Positions 52,390 through 62,256 of a stretch of 64,000 bases of DNA are shown one piece after another. The stretch is from Sphingomonas sp. G-3-2-10. Its GTDB lineage: Bacteria; Pseudomonadota; Alphaproteobacteria; Sphingomonadales; Sphingomonadaceae. Each line of letters begins with the position of its first letter. Position 1 is the stretch's first letter. The notes beneath the pieces are model-generated. The model had not been told where the DNA came from. It did not search any database and saw only the letters and a program-made list of their open reading frames with translations. Location: contig NZ_JABBFY010000001.1 of NCBI RefSeq assembly GCF_012927115.1, positions 868,001 to 932,000 of the forward strand, given 5' to 3'. Made by a program: the position numbers and the translations under genes.

Positions 52390-53694
52390 ATGCTCGCCGA
52401 CAAGGATCGCATCTTCACCAACCTGTACGGCTTCCAGTCCTGGGGACTGAAGGCCGCGATGGGCCGTGGCGATTGGGACCAGACCGCGAAGCTGATGCAG
52501 CTCGGTCAGGATCCGATCATCGACAAGGTGAAGGCTTCCGGCCTGCGCGGCCGCGGCGGGGCAGGGTTCCCGACCGGCATGAAGTGGAGCTTCATGCCCA
52601 AGGAACCGCGTCCGGACCGTCCGAACTTCCTCGTCATTAATGCCGACGAATCCGAGCCGGGTTCGTGCAAGGACCGCGAGATCATTCGCCACGATCCGCA
52701 CAAGCTGATCGAAGGCGCGCTGATCGCCGGGTTCGCGATGCGCGCGCGCGCCGCGTACATCTACATCCGCGGCGAATATATCCGTGAGGCGGAGACGCTC
52801 TTCGCGGCGGTCGAGGAAGCCTATGCAGCGGGCCTGATCGGCAAGAATGCCTGCAAGTCGGGCTATGATTTCGACGTGGTCGTCCATCGCGGCGCCGGCG
52901 CGTATATCTGCGGCGAAGAGACCGCGATGCTCGAGAGCCTTGAGGGCAAAAAAGGCCAGCCGCGCCTGAAGCCGCCATTCCCGGCGGGCGCGGGCCTCTA
53001 TGGCTGCCCGACCACCGTGAACAACGTGGAATCGATCGCGGTCGTCCCGACGATCCTGCGCCGCTCGCCCGAATGGTTCGCCAGCTTCGGCGCCGAGGGC
53101 AATCGCGGGACCAAGCTGTTCCAGATCAGCGGTCATGTCGACAAGCCGTGCGTCGTCGAGGAGGAGATGAGCATCCCCTTCCGCGAGCTGATCGAGAAGC
53201 ATTGCGGCGGCATTCGCGGCGGCTGGGACAATCTGCTGGCGGTGATCCCCGGCGGTTCCTCGGTGCCGCTGGTGCCGGCGGCGGAGATCATCGACTGTCC
53301 GATGGATTTCGACGGCCTCAAGAAGGTTGGCTCGGGCCTTGGCACCGCGGCGATCATCGTCATGGACAAGTCGACCGACATCGTTCGCGCGATCAGCCGC
53401 CTGAGCTATTTCTACAAGCATGAGAGCTGCGGCCAGTGCACGCCGTGCCGCGAAGGCACCGGGTGGATGTGGCGCGTGATGGAGCGGCTGCGCACCGGCG
53501 ACGCCGATGTCAGCGAAATCGATACGCTGCATCAGGTGACCAAGCAGGTCGAAGGCCACACCATCTGCGCGCTGGGCGATGCGGCTGCATGGCCGATCCA
53601 GGGCCTGATCCGTCATTTCCGTCCCGAGCTGGAGCGCCGCATCGTCGAGCGTAACGGCGGCGGCGAAGCACCGATGATGGAAGCCGCGGAATGA
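52390..53694 (+). CDS. nuoF: NADH-quinone oxidoreductase subunit F
   Basis: The 434-residue subunit binds NADH and FMN and holds cluster N3. The nucleotide-binding motif is [15 protein letters not shown], and [15 protein letters not shown] with [19 protein letters not shown] follow. The N3 cysteines are in [15 protein letters not shown], with the fourth in [13 protein letters not shown]. The ATG at 52390 follows the tiny membrane protein. The stop overlaps the first gene of the cysteine-module trio in ATGA. Confidence 0.96.
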   Translation: MLADKDRIFTNLYGFQSWGLKAAMGRGDWDQTAKLMQLGQDPIIDKVKASGLRGRGGAGFPTGMKWSFMPKEPRPDRPNFLVINADESEPGSCKDREIIRHDPHKLIEGALIAGFAMRARAAYIYIRGEYIREAETLFAAVEEAYAAGLIGKNACKSGYDFDVVVHRGAGAYICGEETAMLESLEGKKGQPRLKPPFPAGAGLYGCPTTVNNVESIAVVPTILRRSPEWFASFGAEGNRGTKLFQISGHVDKPCVVEEEMSIPFRELIEKHCGGIRGGWDNLLAVIPGGSSVPLVPAAEIIDCPMDFDGLKKVGSGLGTAAIIVMDKSTDIVRAISRLSYFYKHESCGQCTPCREGTGWMWRVMERLRTGDADVSEIDTLHQVTKQVEGHTICALGDAAAWPIQGLIRHFRPELERRIVERNGGGEAPMMEAAE

Positions 53695-54323
53695 TCGCGA
53701 CGCTGGCTGCTCTCGTTCTGGCTGTGGCGCCCCAGGGCGCCCCGGCTCCGAGCGCGGCCGATACGGCCAAGCTGGTGAAGGGGATGCACGGCTTCAGCGC
53801 GTGCGTGGCGAAGGATCGCGCCAACTCGAACCGGCTGCTGGGCACCATGCCGGGAAGCGCCGAGGAAGCGACGGTTCTCGTCGAGCTCATGAGCGAAGGC
53901 TGCCCGAAATTCGGCGACCTCACGATCGAGCCGGCATTGCTGCGCGGAACGATGGCCGAGGCGCTGTTCGAGCGGGATTTCAGCGCGATCGGCGGCAAGC
54001 CGAAGAACCCCGTCGCTGCGCTGTTCGCCATTCCGGCGATGGACGCCTTCAACCAGCTCGCACCGATCTCGAAGCTCAAGGTCGCGTTCCTGGGCTTTGC
54101 CCAGTGCGTCGTGGCTGCCGCGCCGAAGGAAACGGTGAATCTGCTGCGCACAGAACCGGGCAGCGCGAGCGAGCGCACCGCGTTCGCTGCGGTGGCGCCC
54201 GCGCTGGGGCCGTGCCTGAACGATGGCATGAAGATCGAGTTCAACCGCACCCAGTTGCGAGGCGCGCTCGCCGAGGCGGCGTACCGCGCATCGGTTCAGG
54301 CTCGAGCGGGAGAGACGAAATGA
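53691..54323 (+). CDS. Two-cysteine-module exported protein, copy A, in the nuo operon
   Basis: The 210-residue product starts at an ATG overlapping the nuoF stop. A hydrophobic start ([14 protein letters not shown]) suggests export. Two modules follow. The first has [16 protein letters not shown], a GSAEEA segment, SEGC and [12 protein letters not shown]. The second has [26 protein letters not shown] and [12 protein letters not shown]. Each module has exactly two cysteines, 33-36 residues apart, and ends with an RGxxAExxx element. Copies B and C follow directly. No known family was recognised. Confidence 0.78.
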   Translation: MIATLAALVLAVAPQGAPAPSAADTAKLVKGMHGFSACVAKDRANSNRLLGTMPGSAEEATVLVELMSEGCPKFGDLTIEPALLRGTMAEALFERDFSAIGGKPKNPVAALFAIPAMDAFNQLAPISKLKVAFLGFAQCVVAAAPKETVNLLRTEPGSASERTAFAAVAPALGPCLNDGMKIEFNRTQLRGALAEAAYRASVQARAGETK

Positions 54324-54907
54324 TGCGCAAGCTGTTCCCAATGCTCGTCATCGGCGGCGTTGTCGCGATCGCCCAGCCGGCGGCCGCGCAGAGCGTGTCG
54401 ACGTCGAACTACAAGGCCGCGCTGGACTATTCGGAATGCGTGGTGACGAAGGATGCCGCCGCTGCGCGCGCGCTGCTCGCCGCGACGCCGGAAAGCACCG
54501 AAGCAAAGGCAGCCGCCAGCGCGTTGTCGGCAACCGGTTGCGACGGCAGCAGGATCCGTCAGGAAGCGCTGCGCGGTGCGATCGCCGAGCGCGTCTATCT
54601 GGCGACCCATGCCACCGCGCCGGCCGAGCTGACCGGCGAACCGCCTGCCTTCACCGGCAGCGGGGTCAAGGAACTGGCTTATTACGACATCGGCCGTTGC
54701 ACTGCGTCGCGAGACCCGCTGGGCGTCGACATGCTGGTCCGTTCGGATCTGCGTTCGGACGCCGAGAAGGCCGCGCTGAAGCGGATCATGCCGGTGCTCG
54801 CGGGTTGCGTGCCCAGCGGATTCCAGCTCGGCCTCGATCGCGAAAAGCTGCGCGGCTATGTGGCTGAGGGCCTGCTGCAGGTTCGCGGCGCGGCGGGGGC
54901 GAACTGA
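54320..54907 (+). CDS. Two-cysteine-module exported protein, copy B, in the nuo operon
   Basis: The 195-residue product has a clear signal peptide ([18 protein letters not shown], cut after AAA). Module one has YSECVVTKDAAAARALLAA, TPESTEAK, ATGC and ALRGAIAERVYL. Module two has IGRCTASRDPLGVDMLV, RSDAEKAALKRIMPVLAGC and KLRGYVAEGLLQ. The pattern is the same as in copies A and C. The four cysteines of the mature protein could make two disulphides in the periplasm. It overlaps copy A at its start, and copy C follows within two bases. Confidence 0.78.
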   Translation: MMRKLFPMLVIGGVVAIAQPAAAQSVSTSNYKAALDYSECVVTKDAAAARALLAATPESTEAKAAASALSATGCDGSRIRQEALRGAIAERVYLATHATAPAELTGEPPAFTGSGVKELAYYDIGRCTASRDPLGVDMLVRSDLRSDAEKAALKRIMPVLAGCVPSGFQLGLDREKLRGYVAEGLLQVRGAAGAN

Positions 54908-54909
54908 CG

Positions 54910-55539
54910 ATGCGCGCCGTCCTGACCCTTGCTGCGGCAATCGCTGCCGCCGCGGGCTGCGCCGCGCCACCCGCGCAGGCGCAGACCGAGAGCCCGGAAC
55001 GCTCGTATCGCATGATGCAGGACCTCGCGCGCTGTTTCGTGCGGGGCGAGCCCACCAAGGCGCGTGCGTTGCTGGCGATGCAGCCTGAGACGGAAGAGAC
55101 CAAGAAGATGTTCCAGGCGGCGATTTCCCGCCGCGACGGCTGCATGAACGCCAGCGGCAAGCTGAGTATGCGGCAGGCATCGTTCCGCGGCGTGGTGGCC
55201 GAGCGTCTCTATCTCGATACCTATTCCGATCCTCCGGCCGATCTGCCGGTATCCGATGCGCCGTTCACCGGGAGCGGAAATTCGCGACTGGCGAGCTATG
55301 ACGTCACGCTGTGCGTGGCGCAGCGCGATCCGTTCGGCGCCGATCGCTTCGTTCGTTCACCGTTGCGTTCACCGGAGGAGAAGGCGGCGTTGAGCCGCAT
55401 CATTCCGGTGATCGCGGGCTGCACCCCGAAAGGCGCCCAGATCGGTTTCGATCGCGCCATGCTCCACGGTCTTCTCGCCGAAGCCCTGTTCAAGTCTCGC
55501 AGCGGAAGCGCTGCACCTGCCCAAGCGGGAACCCAGTAA
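54910..55539 (+). CDS. Two-cysteine-module exported protein, copy C, in the nuo operon
   Basis: The 209-residue product has a signal peptide (MRAVLTLAAAIAAAAGC). It could be cut as a lipoprotein at AAGC or by signal peptidase I after AQA. Module one has LARCFVRGEPTKARALL, PETEETK, DGC and SFRGVVAERLYLD. Module two has VTLCVAQRDPFGADRFV, SPEEKAALSRIIPVIAGC and LHGLLAEALFK, where RG is replaced by HG. The second modules of B and C are the most alike. The stop overlaps the nuoG start in TAATG. Confidence 0.78.
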   Translation: MRAVLTLAAAIAAAAGCAAPPAQAQTESPERSYRMMQDLARCFVRGEPTKARALLAMQPETEETKKMFQAAISRRDGCMNASGKLSMRQASFRGVVAERLYLDTYSDPPADLPVSDAPFTGSGNSRLASYDVTLCVAQRDPFGADRFVRSPLRSPEEKAALSRIIPVIAGCTPKGAQIGFDRAMLHGLLAEALFKSRSGSAAPAQAGTQ

Positions 55540-57539
55540 TGCCCAAGCTAAAAGTCGACGGAATCGAAGTGGAAGTCCCCGCCGGGGCGACCGTGCTCCA
55601 GGCCTGCGAGGCCGCGGGCAAGGAGATTCCGCGTTTCTGCTATCATGAGCGGCTGTCGATTGCCGGCAATTGCCGCATGTGCCTGGTCGAAGTGAAGCCG
55701 GGGCCGCCCAAGCCGCAGGCTTCGTGCGCACTGCCCGCCGCCGACAATCAGGAAATCCGCACCGACAGCGCAATGGTGAAGGCCGCGCGCGAAGGCGTGA
55801 TGGAATTCCTGCTGATCAACCACCCGCTCGATTGCCCGATCTGCGATCAGGGCGGCGAGTGCGACCTGCAGGACCAGTCGGTCGCCTATGGCCGCGGCCA
55901 TTCGCGCTACACCGAGAACAAGCGCGCGGTGACCGAGAAGTACATGGGTCCGATCGTCAAGACGGTGATGACCCGGTGCATCCAGTGCACTCGCTGCGTG
56001 CGCTTCGCCGAGGAAGTGGCGGGCGTGGAGGAAATCGGCGCGATCTATCGCGGCGAGGACATGCAGATCACGTCGTACCTCGAAAAGGCCGTGACCAGCG
56101 AGCTTTCGGGCAATGTCGTCGATCTGTGCCCGGTCGGCGCGCTGACGTCGAAGCCCTATGCGTTCGAAGCGCGTCCGTGGGAGCTCAAGAAGACGCTCGC
56201 GATCGACGTGACCGACGCGGTCGGCACCAATATCCGCCTCGACAGCCGCGGCCGTGCCGTGCTGCGCGCGCTGCCGCGCATCAACGAGGACGTCAACGAG
56301 GAATGGGCGCACGACAAGACGCGCCACCATGTCGACGGCCTGTCGCGCCGCCGCCTCGACAAGCCCTATGTCCGCAAGGGCGGCAAGCTGGTCGAAGCGA
56401 CGTGGGACGAAGCATTCGCCGAAGTCGCCAAGGCCGCCAAGGGTGCCGGGTCCAGCGTCGCGGCCATCGCGGGCGACCTGCTCGATTGCGAGACGATGTT
56501 CGCGGCAAAGGCGCTCCTCAAGTCGCTCGGTTCGGACCTGCTCGAAGGCCGCCAGACCGGCATGGCCTATGACACCAGCAATCTGGCCGCGGTGGCGTTC
56601 AATTCGACCATCGCCGGTGTCGAAGAAGCCGATGCGATCCTGCTGGTCGGCACCAATCTGCGCTGGGAAGCGTCGCTGGTGAACACCCGCGTGCGCAAGG
56701 CGATCAAGAAGGGCGCGAAGGTCTTCGCCATCGGCCCCGAGACCGATCTGACCTACAAGGTCGAATGGCTCGGCAACGATCTGGGCCTGCTCGCCAAGCT
56801 GCCGGCTCAGGCTGCGCAGGCGATCGACGAAGCCAAGAAGCCGATGCTGATCCTCGGCCCCGGCGCGCTGAAGGACGGGCATGGCCCGACGCTGGCGATG
56901 GCGGGCGGGTTCATGCGTGATGGCTGGAACGGCTATAACGTCGTCCATATCGCCGCGGCGCGGATGGGCGGGCTGATGCTCGGCTATGCGCAAAAGGGTG
57001 GCATCGCCGACGTGGTTGCATCCGCGCCGAAGCTGACCTTCTTCCTCGGCGCCGACGAAGTCGATTTCTCGGCGTTCGAGGGCAGCTTCAAGGTCTATAT
57101 CGGCCATCATGGCGATACCGGCGCGCATCATGCCGATGTGATCCTGCCGGGCGCGACCTATGCCGAGAAGCCGGGCACCTATGTGAACCTGGAGGGCCGT
57201 GTGCAGCGCGGCGACCGTGCCGTGTTCCCGCCGGGCGATGCCCGTGAGGACTGGACGATCCTGCGCGCGCTGTCCGACAAGATCGGCCACACGCTGCCGT
57301 TCGACACGCTCGACGAACTGCGTTCGGCGATGGCGGCGGATGTGCCGGCGTTGGGGCAGGAGGGGCTGGCCGGTTACGACTGGTCGCCGCCGAAGCTCGC
57401 GGCCAAGGCGAGCGGTCCGGTCGGCTATCCGCTCAAGGACTTCTACCTCACCAACGCCATCTGCCGGGCCAGCCCGACGATGCAGCGCTGCTCGGCTGAA
57501 CTGATCCACGGCGCAGACTTTGCGGAGGCGGCGGAGTGA
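55539..57539 (+). CDS. nuoG: NADH-quinone oxidoreductase subunit G
   Basis: The 666-residue subunit carries electrons from NuoF to NuoI. Cluster N1b ligands are in RFCYHERLSIAGNCRMCLVE. The N5 motif is HPLDCPICDQGGECDLQD, and N4 ligands are in TRCIQCTRCVRFAEE with VVDLCPVGALTSKP. The C-terminal part is the molybdopterin-oxidoreductase-like domain without cofactor. The length is nearer to the mitochondrial and alphaproteobacterial type than to the longer E. coli NuoG. Confidence 0.96.
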   Translation: MPKLKVDGIEVEVPAGATVLQACEAAGKEIPRFCYHERLSIAGNCRMCLVEVKPGPPKPQASCALPAADNQEIRTDSAMVKAAREGVMEFLLINHPLDCPICDQGGECDLQDQSVAYGRGHSRYTENKRAVTEKYMGPIVKTVMTRCIQCTRCVRFAEEVAGVEEIGAIYRGEDMQITSYLEKAVTSELSGNVVDLCPVGALTSKPYAFEARPWELKKTLAIDVTDAVGTNIRLDSRGRAVLRALPRINEDVNEEWAHDKTRHHVDGLSRRRLDKPYVRKGGKLVEATWDEAFAEVAKAAKGAGSSVAAIAGDLLDCETMFAAKALLKSLGSDLLEGRQTGMAYDTSNLAAVAFNSTIAGVEEADAILLVGTNLRWEASLVNTRVRKAIKKGAKVFAIGPETDLTYKVEWLGNDLGLLAKLPAQAAQAIDEAKKPMLILGPGALKDGHGPTLAMAGGFMRDGWNGYNVVHIAAARMGGLMLGYAQKGGIADVVASAPKLTFFLGADEVDFSAFEGSFKVYIGHHGDTGAHHADVILPGATYAEKPGTYVNLEGRVQRGDRAVFPPGDAREDWTILRALSDKIGHTLPFDTLDELRSAMAADVPALGQEGLAGYDWSPPKLAAKASGPVGYPLKDFYLTNAICRASPTMQRCSAELIHGADFAEAAE

Positions 57540-57542
57540 TGC

Positions 57543-57665
57543 ATGTTCCAGTTTCTCATCGGTCACTGGTTCGAGTTGCTGCCAGTCAGGGCGCAATTCG
57601 CGCTTTTGGCGCTGGCTGTGCTGCTGATTGCCGGGCTGGCGCTGCTGTTCTGGGTCACCGGATGA
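57543..57665 (+). CDS. 40-residue membrane protein between nuoG and nuoH
   Basis: The frame from ATG 57543, six bases after GGAG, encodes [20 protein letters not shown] followed by one strongly hydrophobic helix ([18 protein letters not shown]) and a stop at 57663-57665. It fills nearly all of the 139-base gap. The short amphipathic start and single helix suggest a membrane protein made with complex I. An overlapping frame from ATG 57539 is basic and unlikely. Confidence 0.65.
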   Translation: MFQFLIGHWFELLPVRAQFALLALAVLLIAGLALLFWVTG

Positions 57666-57678
57666 TGGAGCTTTCCCG

Positions 57679-58734
57679 ATGACCGCCTTCTTCCAGAATT
57701 TTGTCGGCCTGCCCTATGAATGGGCATGGTTCGTATCGACCATCGTCGGCATCCTCGTGATCGCCCTCCCGCTGATGCTCGCCGTCGCGATGATCATCTA
57801 TGCCGATCGCAAGATCTGGGCGGCGATGGCGCTGCGCCGCGGTCCGAACGTGGTAGGCCCGCTGGGCCTGCTCCAGTCGTTCGCGGACGGCCTGAAGGTC
57901 TTCCTGCAGGAAACGATCATCCCGTCTGGTGCGAACAAGGTGCTTTTCCTGCTCGCGCCGATCATCACCTTCACGGTCGCGCTGATCGTGTGGGCGGTGG
58001 TGCCGTTCCAGGCGGGCGTGGTGCTGTCGAACATCAATGTCGGCCTGCTCTACATCCTCGCGGCTTCGTCGCTCGGCGTGTACGGCATCATCCTCGCGGG
58101 CTGGGCGTCGAACTCGAAATACCCGTTCTACTCGGCGATCCGTGCTGCTGCGCAGATGGTCAGCTATGAAGTCTCGATCGGCTTCGTCCTGATCGCGGTC
58201 GTGCTGTGGGCCGGCAGCTTCAACCTGTCGGTGATCGTCAACGAGCAGCAGGGCCATGTGCTGGGCTTCCTCAACGGGTTCGGGTTCAACCCGCTGCTGT
58301 TCCCGATGGCGGTGGTGTTCTTCATCTCGTCGCTGGCCGAAACCCAGCGCGCACCGTTCGATCTGACCGAAGCCGAGTCCGAGCTCGTCGCGGGTTACCA
58401 GACCGAATATTCGTCGATGAGCTTCGCGCTCTACTGGCTGGGCGAATATGCCAACGTGCTGCTGATGTGCACGCTGAACGCGACCCTGTTCTGGGGCGGA
58501 TACCTGCCGCCGTTCGACTGGGCGCCGCTCTATTATGTGCCGGGCATCATCTGGCTGTTCGCGAAGATCCTGTTTTTCTTCTTCTGCTTCAGCTGGGTGA
58601 AGGCCACCGTACCGCGCTACCGCTACGACCAGCTGATGCGGCTGGGCTGGAAGATCTTCCTGCCGCTGTCGCTGATCTTCGTGTTCCTCGTTTCCGGGTA
58701 TCTGATGATCACCCGCGTTGGATTGCCCGTATGA
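57679..58734 (+). CDS. nuoH: NADH-quinone oxidoreductase subunit H
   Basis: The 351-residue membrane subunit links the quinone site to the proton-pumping arm. It has about eight helices with the conserved [20 protein letters not shown] and [40 protein letters not shown] and [19 protein letters not shown] also occur. The ATG at 57679 has no strong ribosome site but gives the normal length. The stop overlaps nuoI in ATGA. Confidence 0.97.
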   Translation: MTAFFQNFVGLPYEWAWFVSTIVGILVIALPLMLAVAMIIYADRKIWAAMALRRGPNVVGPLGLLQSFADGLKVFLQETIIPSGANKVLFLLAPIITFTVALIVWAVVPFQAGVVLSNINVGLLYILAASSLGVYGIILAGWASNSKYPFYSAIRAAAQMVSYEVSIGFVLIAVVLWAGSFNLSVIVNEQQGHVLGFLNGFGFNPLLFPMAVVFFISSLAETQRAPFDLTEAESELVAGYQTEYSSMSFALYWLGEYANVLLMCTLNATLFWGGYLPPFDWAPLYYVPGIIWLFAKILFFFFCFSWVKATVPRYRYDQLMRLGWKIFLPLSLIFVFLVSGYLMITRVGLPV

Positions 58735-59216
58735 GCATCGCCCAGACCATCCGTTCCTTCACCCTCTGGGAGTTCGTGAAGGCGCACGCGCTGACCTTGA
58801 AGTATTTCTTCAAGCCCAAGGCGACGATCAACTATCCGTACGAGAAGAACCCGATCTCGCCCCGCTTCCGCGGCGAGCATGCGCTGCGCCGTTATCCCAA
58901 TGGCGAAGAGCGCTGCATCGCGTGCAAGCTGTGCGAGGCGATCTGTCCGGCGCTGGCGATCACGATCGAGGCCGAGCCGCGTGACGACGGCAGCCGCCGC
59001 ACCACGCGCTACGACATCGACATGACCAAGTGCATCTATTGCGGGCTGTGTCAGGAGGCTTGCCCGGTGGACGCCATCGTCGAGGGGCCGAATTTCGAAT
59101 TCGCGACCGAAACGCGCGAAGAGCTGATCTACGACAAGTCGAAACTGCTCGCCAACGGCGACCGCTGGGAGCGCGCCATCGCCGCGAACCTTGCCGCCGA
59201 TGCACCGTATCGTTAA
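58731..59216 (+). CDS. nuoI: NADH-quinone oxidoreductase subunit I
   Basis: The 161-residue subunit holds two 4Fe-4S clusters, N6a and N6b. The two ferredoxin motifs are [18 protein letters not shown] and [36 protein letters not shown] and [17 protein letters not shown] flank them, as in other NuoI proteins. The start overlaps nuoH. All eight ligand cysteines are present. Confidence 0.97.
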   Translation: MSIAQTIRSFTLWEFVKAHALTLKYFFKPKATINYPYEKNPISPRFRGEHALRRYPNGEERCIACKLCEAICPALAITIEAEPRDDGSRRTTRYDIDMTKCIYCGLCQEACPVDAIVEGPNFEFATETREELIYDKSKLLANGDRWERAIAANLAADAPYR

Positions 59217-59248
59217 GCGCACGCCAGCTTCAGGGGCCGATTGATTCC

Positions 59249-59860
59249 GTGATCCAGATACTCGCCTTTTACCTGTTCGCCATCGTGGTCGTCGCGTCCG
59301 CGGCGATGACGATCCTGGCGCGCAATCCGGTGCATTCGGTGCTCTGGCTCATCCTCGCCTTCTTCAACGCAGCGGGGCTGATGGTGCTCGCAGGCGCCGA
59401 GTTCATCGCGATGCTGCTGGTCATCGTATATGTCGGCGCGGTCGCGGTGCTGTTCCTGTTCGTCGTCATGATGCTCGACATCGACTTCGCCGAGCTTCGC
59501 GCGGGCGTAATGCGCTATGCGGCGGTGGGCCTTGCGCTCGCCGTGGCGCTGGCCGCCGAGATCGTGATCGCGGTGGGCGCGTGGAGCGCGGGCGGGCTGC
59601 AGCTCGGCCGTCGTATCGCGCCGACCGACGGCACGTTGCCGAACATCGAGGCGCTGGGGCAGCTGCTCTACACCCGCTATCTGTTCATCTTCGAAGCTGC
59701 CGGCTTCGTCCTGCTCGTCGCCATGATCGGCGCGATCGTGCTGACGCACCGCCAGCGCGGCGACGTCCACAAGCAGAACATCAACCGTCAGATCAATCGC
59801 CGCCAGAAGGATGCGACGCGCAACATGAAACCGCCGGTCGGGCAGGGGGTCGAGCTGTGA
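59249..59860 (+). CDS. nuoJ: NADH-quinone oxidoreductase subunit J
   Basis: The 203-residue membrane subunit has five helices. It shows [20 protein letters not shown], the conserved loop [20 protein letters not shown], and [12 protein letters not shown]. The GTG at 59249 is the probable start, 12 bases after AGGGG. The last 37 residues are basic and hydrophilic ([20 protein letters not shown]), an added tail. The stop overlaps nuoK in GTGA. Confidence 0.94.
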   Translation: MIQILAFYLFAIVVVASAAMTILARNPVHSVLWLILAFFNAAGLMVLAGAEFIAMLLVIVYVGAVAVLFLFVVMMLDIDFAELRAGVMRYAAVGLALAVALAAEIVIAVGAWSAGGLQLGRRIAPTDGTLPNIEALGQLLYTRYLFIFEAAGFVLLVAMIGAIVLTHRQRGDVHKQNINRQINRRQKDATRNMKPPVGQGVEL

Positions 59861-60162
59861 TCGGCATCACCCATTATCTGGTCGTCTCGGCCATTCTCTT
59901 CACGCTGGGCGTGCTGGGCATCTTCATGAACCGCAAGAACCTGATCGTCATTCTGATGGCGATCGAGCTGATCCTGCTTGCGGTGAATCTGAACCTCGTC
60001 GCCTTCTCGGCGTCGCTGAACGACATGGTCGGTCAGGTGTTCGCGATGTTCGTCCTGACCGTCGCAGCCGGTGAAGCCGCGATCGGTCTCGCCATCCTCG
60101 TCATCTATTTCCGTGGCCGCGGCACGATCGCAGTCGACGACGTCAATCGGATGAAGGGCTGA
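59857..60162 (+). CDS. nuoK: NADH-quinone oxidoreductase subunit K
   Basis: The 101-residue membrane subunit has three helices with the conserved acidic residues in [20 protein letters not shown] and [18 protein letters not shown]. These lie on the proton path. The start is GTG 59857, overlapping nuoJ. The stop overlaps the nuoL start in TGATG. The length is that of the family. Confidence 0.97.
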   Translation: MIGITHYLVVSAILFTLGVLGIFMNRKNLIVILMAIELILLAVNLNLVAFSASLNDMVGQVFAMFVLTVAAGEAAIGLAILVIYFRGRGTIAVDDVNRMKG

Positions 60163-62252
60163 TGTCGACCATTCATTTCATTGTCCTGATCCCGCTCATC
60201 ACCGCGGCGATCGGCGGCCTTTCGAACAAGGCGTTCGGCACGGCATTTCCGAAGCTCGTCACCACCGGTGGCCTGTTCCTGGCGTGCGCGCTCTCGTGGA
60301 GCATCTTCATCCGCTATCTCGGCGGTGATGAAGCGTCGGTCGCACCGGGCTTCACCTGGATCCTGTCGGGCGCGATGGACGTCCAGTGGGCGCTCCGCGT
60401 CGATGCGCTGACCGCGACGATGCTGGTGGTGATCACCAGCGTTTCGGCGCTCGTCCACCTCTATAGCTGGGGCTATATGAGCGAGGATCCGGATCAGCCG
60501 CGCTTCTTCGCCTATCTCTCGCTGTTCACCTTCGCGATGCTGATGCTCGTGACTGCGAACAATCTGGTCCAGATGTTCTTCGGCTGGGAAGGCGTGGGTC
60601 TCGCCTCGTATCTGCTGATCGGATTCTGGTTCAAGAAACCCTCGGCCAACGCGGCCGCGATCAAGGCATTCGTCGTCAACCGCGTCGGCGATCTGGGCTT
60701 CATGCTCGGCATCTTCGGCACCTTCCTGGTGTTCGGCACGATCGACATTCCGACGATCCTCGCCGCCGCGCCGGGCATGGCGGGTTCGACGATCGGCTTC
60801 CTCGGGATGCGGTTCGACACGATGACCGTGCTCTGCCTGCTGCTGTTCGTCGGCGCGATGGGCAAGTCGGCGCAGCTCGGCCTGCACACCTGGTTGCCGG
60901 ACGCGATGGAAGGCCCGACCCCCGTGTCGGCGCTGATCCACGCGGCGACGATGGTCACCGCCGGCGTATTCATGGTCTGCCGCCTGTCGCCGATGTTCGA
61001 AACGAGCGAAGTCGCGCAGCATGTCGTCACCTTCGTCGGCGCGGCGACCTGCCTGTTCGCCGCGACGGTCGGCATGACGCAGACCGACATCAAGCGCGTG
61101 ATCGCCTATTCGACCTGCTCGCAGCTCGGCTACATGTTCTTCGCCGCAGGCGTCGGCGCATACGGTGCGGCGATGTTCCACCTGTTCACGCACGCCTTCT
61201 TCAAGGCGCTGCTGTTCCTCGGCGCCGGCTCGGTGATCCATGCGATGCACCACGAGCAGGACATGCGCTATTATGGCGGCCTGCGTAAGCACATCCCGAT
61301 CACCTTCTGGACGATGATGGCGGGTACGCTCGCGATCACCGGTCTCGGCATCCCGGCTGTATTCGGCAACCATCTCGCCATCGGTTTCGCGGGGTTCCAT
61401 TCGAAGGACGCGATCATCGAAGCGGCATGGGCCGCAGGCTATCCCAGCGCCTTCTGGGTCGGCGTGGGCGTCGCGCTCATCACCAGCTTCTACAGCTGGC
61501 GCCTGATCTTCCTGACCTTCTACGGCGCGCCGCGCTGGGCGGGATCGGAGCATATCCAGCACGCGGTGCACGACGCACACGGCCACGGCGATCATCATGA
61601 CGCGCCGTCGGAGGAAGATGCCGGTCACGCCCCGCACGATGCGCACGGCCATGACGATCATCACCATCACGGTCCGGCGACGGGCACGGCGGGGTATCAC
61701 CCGCATGAAAGCCCGTGGGTCATGCTGATCCCGTTGGTGGTGCTGACCATCGGCGCGGTTGCTGCGGGCTTCGTCTTCCACGGCTTCTTCATCGAAGCCG
61801 AGACGGGTGCGGAATTCTGGAAGGGGGCGCTCGCGTTCGACACCCATCTGATGCACGCGATGCACGAGGTGCCGACGCTGGTGAAGCTTTCCGCGACCAT
61901 CGCGATGGTCAGCGGCCTGTTGATCGGCTGGTACGCCTATATCCGCAATCCGGGCTTCCCGGCGCGGTTCGTCGAGCAGTTCCGTCCGCTCTACACCTTC
62001 CTGCTCAACAAATGGTATTTCGACGAGCTCTACAATTTCCTGTTCGTGAAGCCCGCCTTCGCGATCGGACGCTTCTTCTGGAAGAAGGGCGATGAGGGCA
62101 CGATCGATCGGTTCGGCCCCAACGGTCTCGCGAAGCTGGTCCAGCTTGGCAGCGTTGGCGCGGTTCGCCTGCAATCGGGATATGTCTATAGCTATGCGTT
62201 CGTCATGCTGATCGGCCTCACAGCGGCCATCACCTGGTTCATGGTGGGCTAA
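60162..62252 (+). CDS. nuoL: NADH-quinone oxidoreductase subunit L with His-rich loop
   Basis: The 696-residue antiporter-like subunit has about 16 helices. Conserved elements are [20 protein letters not shown], with the key Glu, and [20 protein letters not shown], with the key Lys. [18 protein letters not shown] and [20 protein letters not shown] also occur. A loop at about residues 464-512 is extremely rich in His, Asp and Gly ([14 protein letters not shown], then [13 protein letters not shown]). Such loops occur in some alphaproteobacteria but not in E. coli. The long amphipathic C-terminal helix region follows. Confidence 0.97.
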   Translation: MSTIHFIVLIPLITAAIGGLSNKAFGTAFPKLVTTGGLFLACALSWSIFIRYLGGDEASVAPGFTWILSGAMDVQWALRVDALTATMLVVITSVSALVHLYSWGYMSEDPDQPRFFAYLSLFTFAMLMLVTANNLVQMFFGWEGVGLASYLLIGFWFKKPSANAAAIKAFVVNRVGDLGFMLGIFGTFLVFGTIDIPTILAAAPGMAGSTIGFLGMRFDTMTVLCLLLFVGAMGKSAQLGLHTWLPDAMEGPTPVSALIHAATMVTAGVFMVCRLSPMFETSEVAQHVVTFVGAATCLFAATVGMTQTDIKRVIAYSTCSQLGYMFFAAGVGAYGAAMFHLFTHAFFKALLFLGAGSVIHAMHHEQDMRYYGGLRKHIPITFWTMMAGTLAITGLGIPAVFGNHLAIGFAGFHSKDAIIEAAWAAGYPSAFWVGVGVALITSFYSWRLIFLTFYGAPRWAGSEHIQHAVHDAHGHGDHHDAPSEEDAGHAPHDAHGHDDHHHHGPATGTAGYHPHESPWVMLIPLVVLTIGAVAAGFVFHGFFIEAETGAEFWKGALAFDTHLMHAMHEVPTLVKLSATIAMVSGLLIGWYAYIRNPGFPARFVEQFRPLYTFLLNKWYFDELYNFLFVKPAFAIGRFFWKKGDEGTIDRFGPNGLAKLVQLGSVGAVRLQSGYVYSYAFVMLIGLTAAITWFMVG

Positions 62253-62256
62253 GCGC

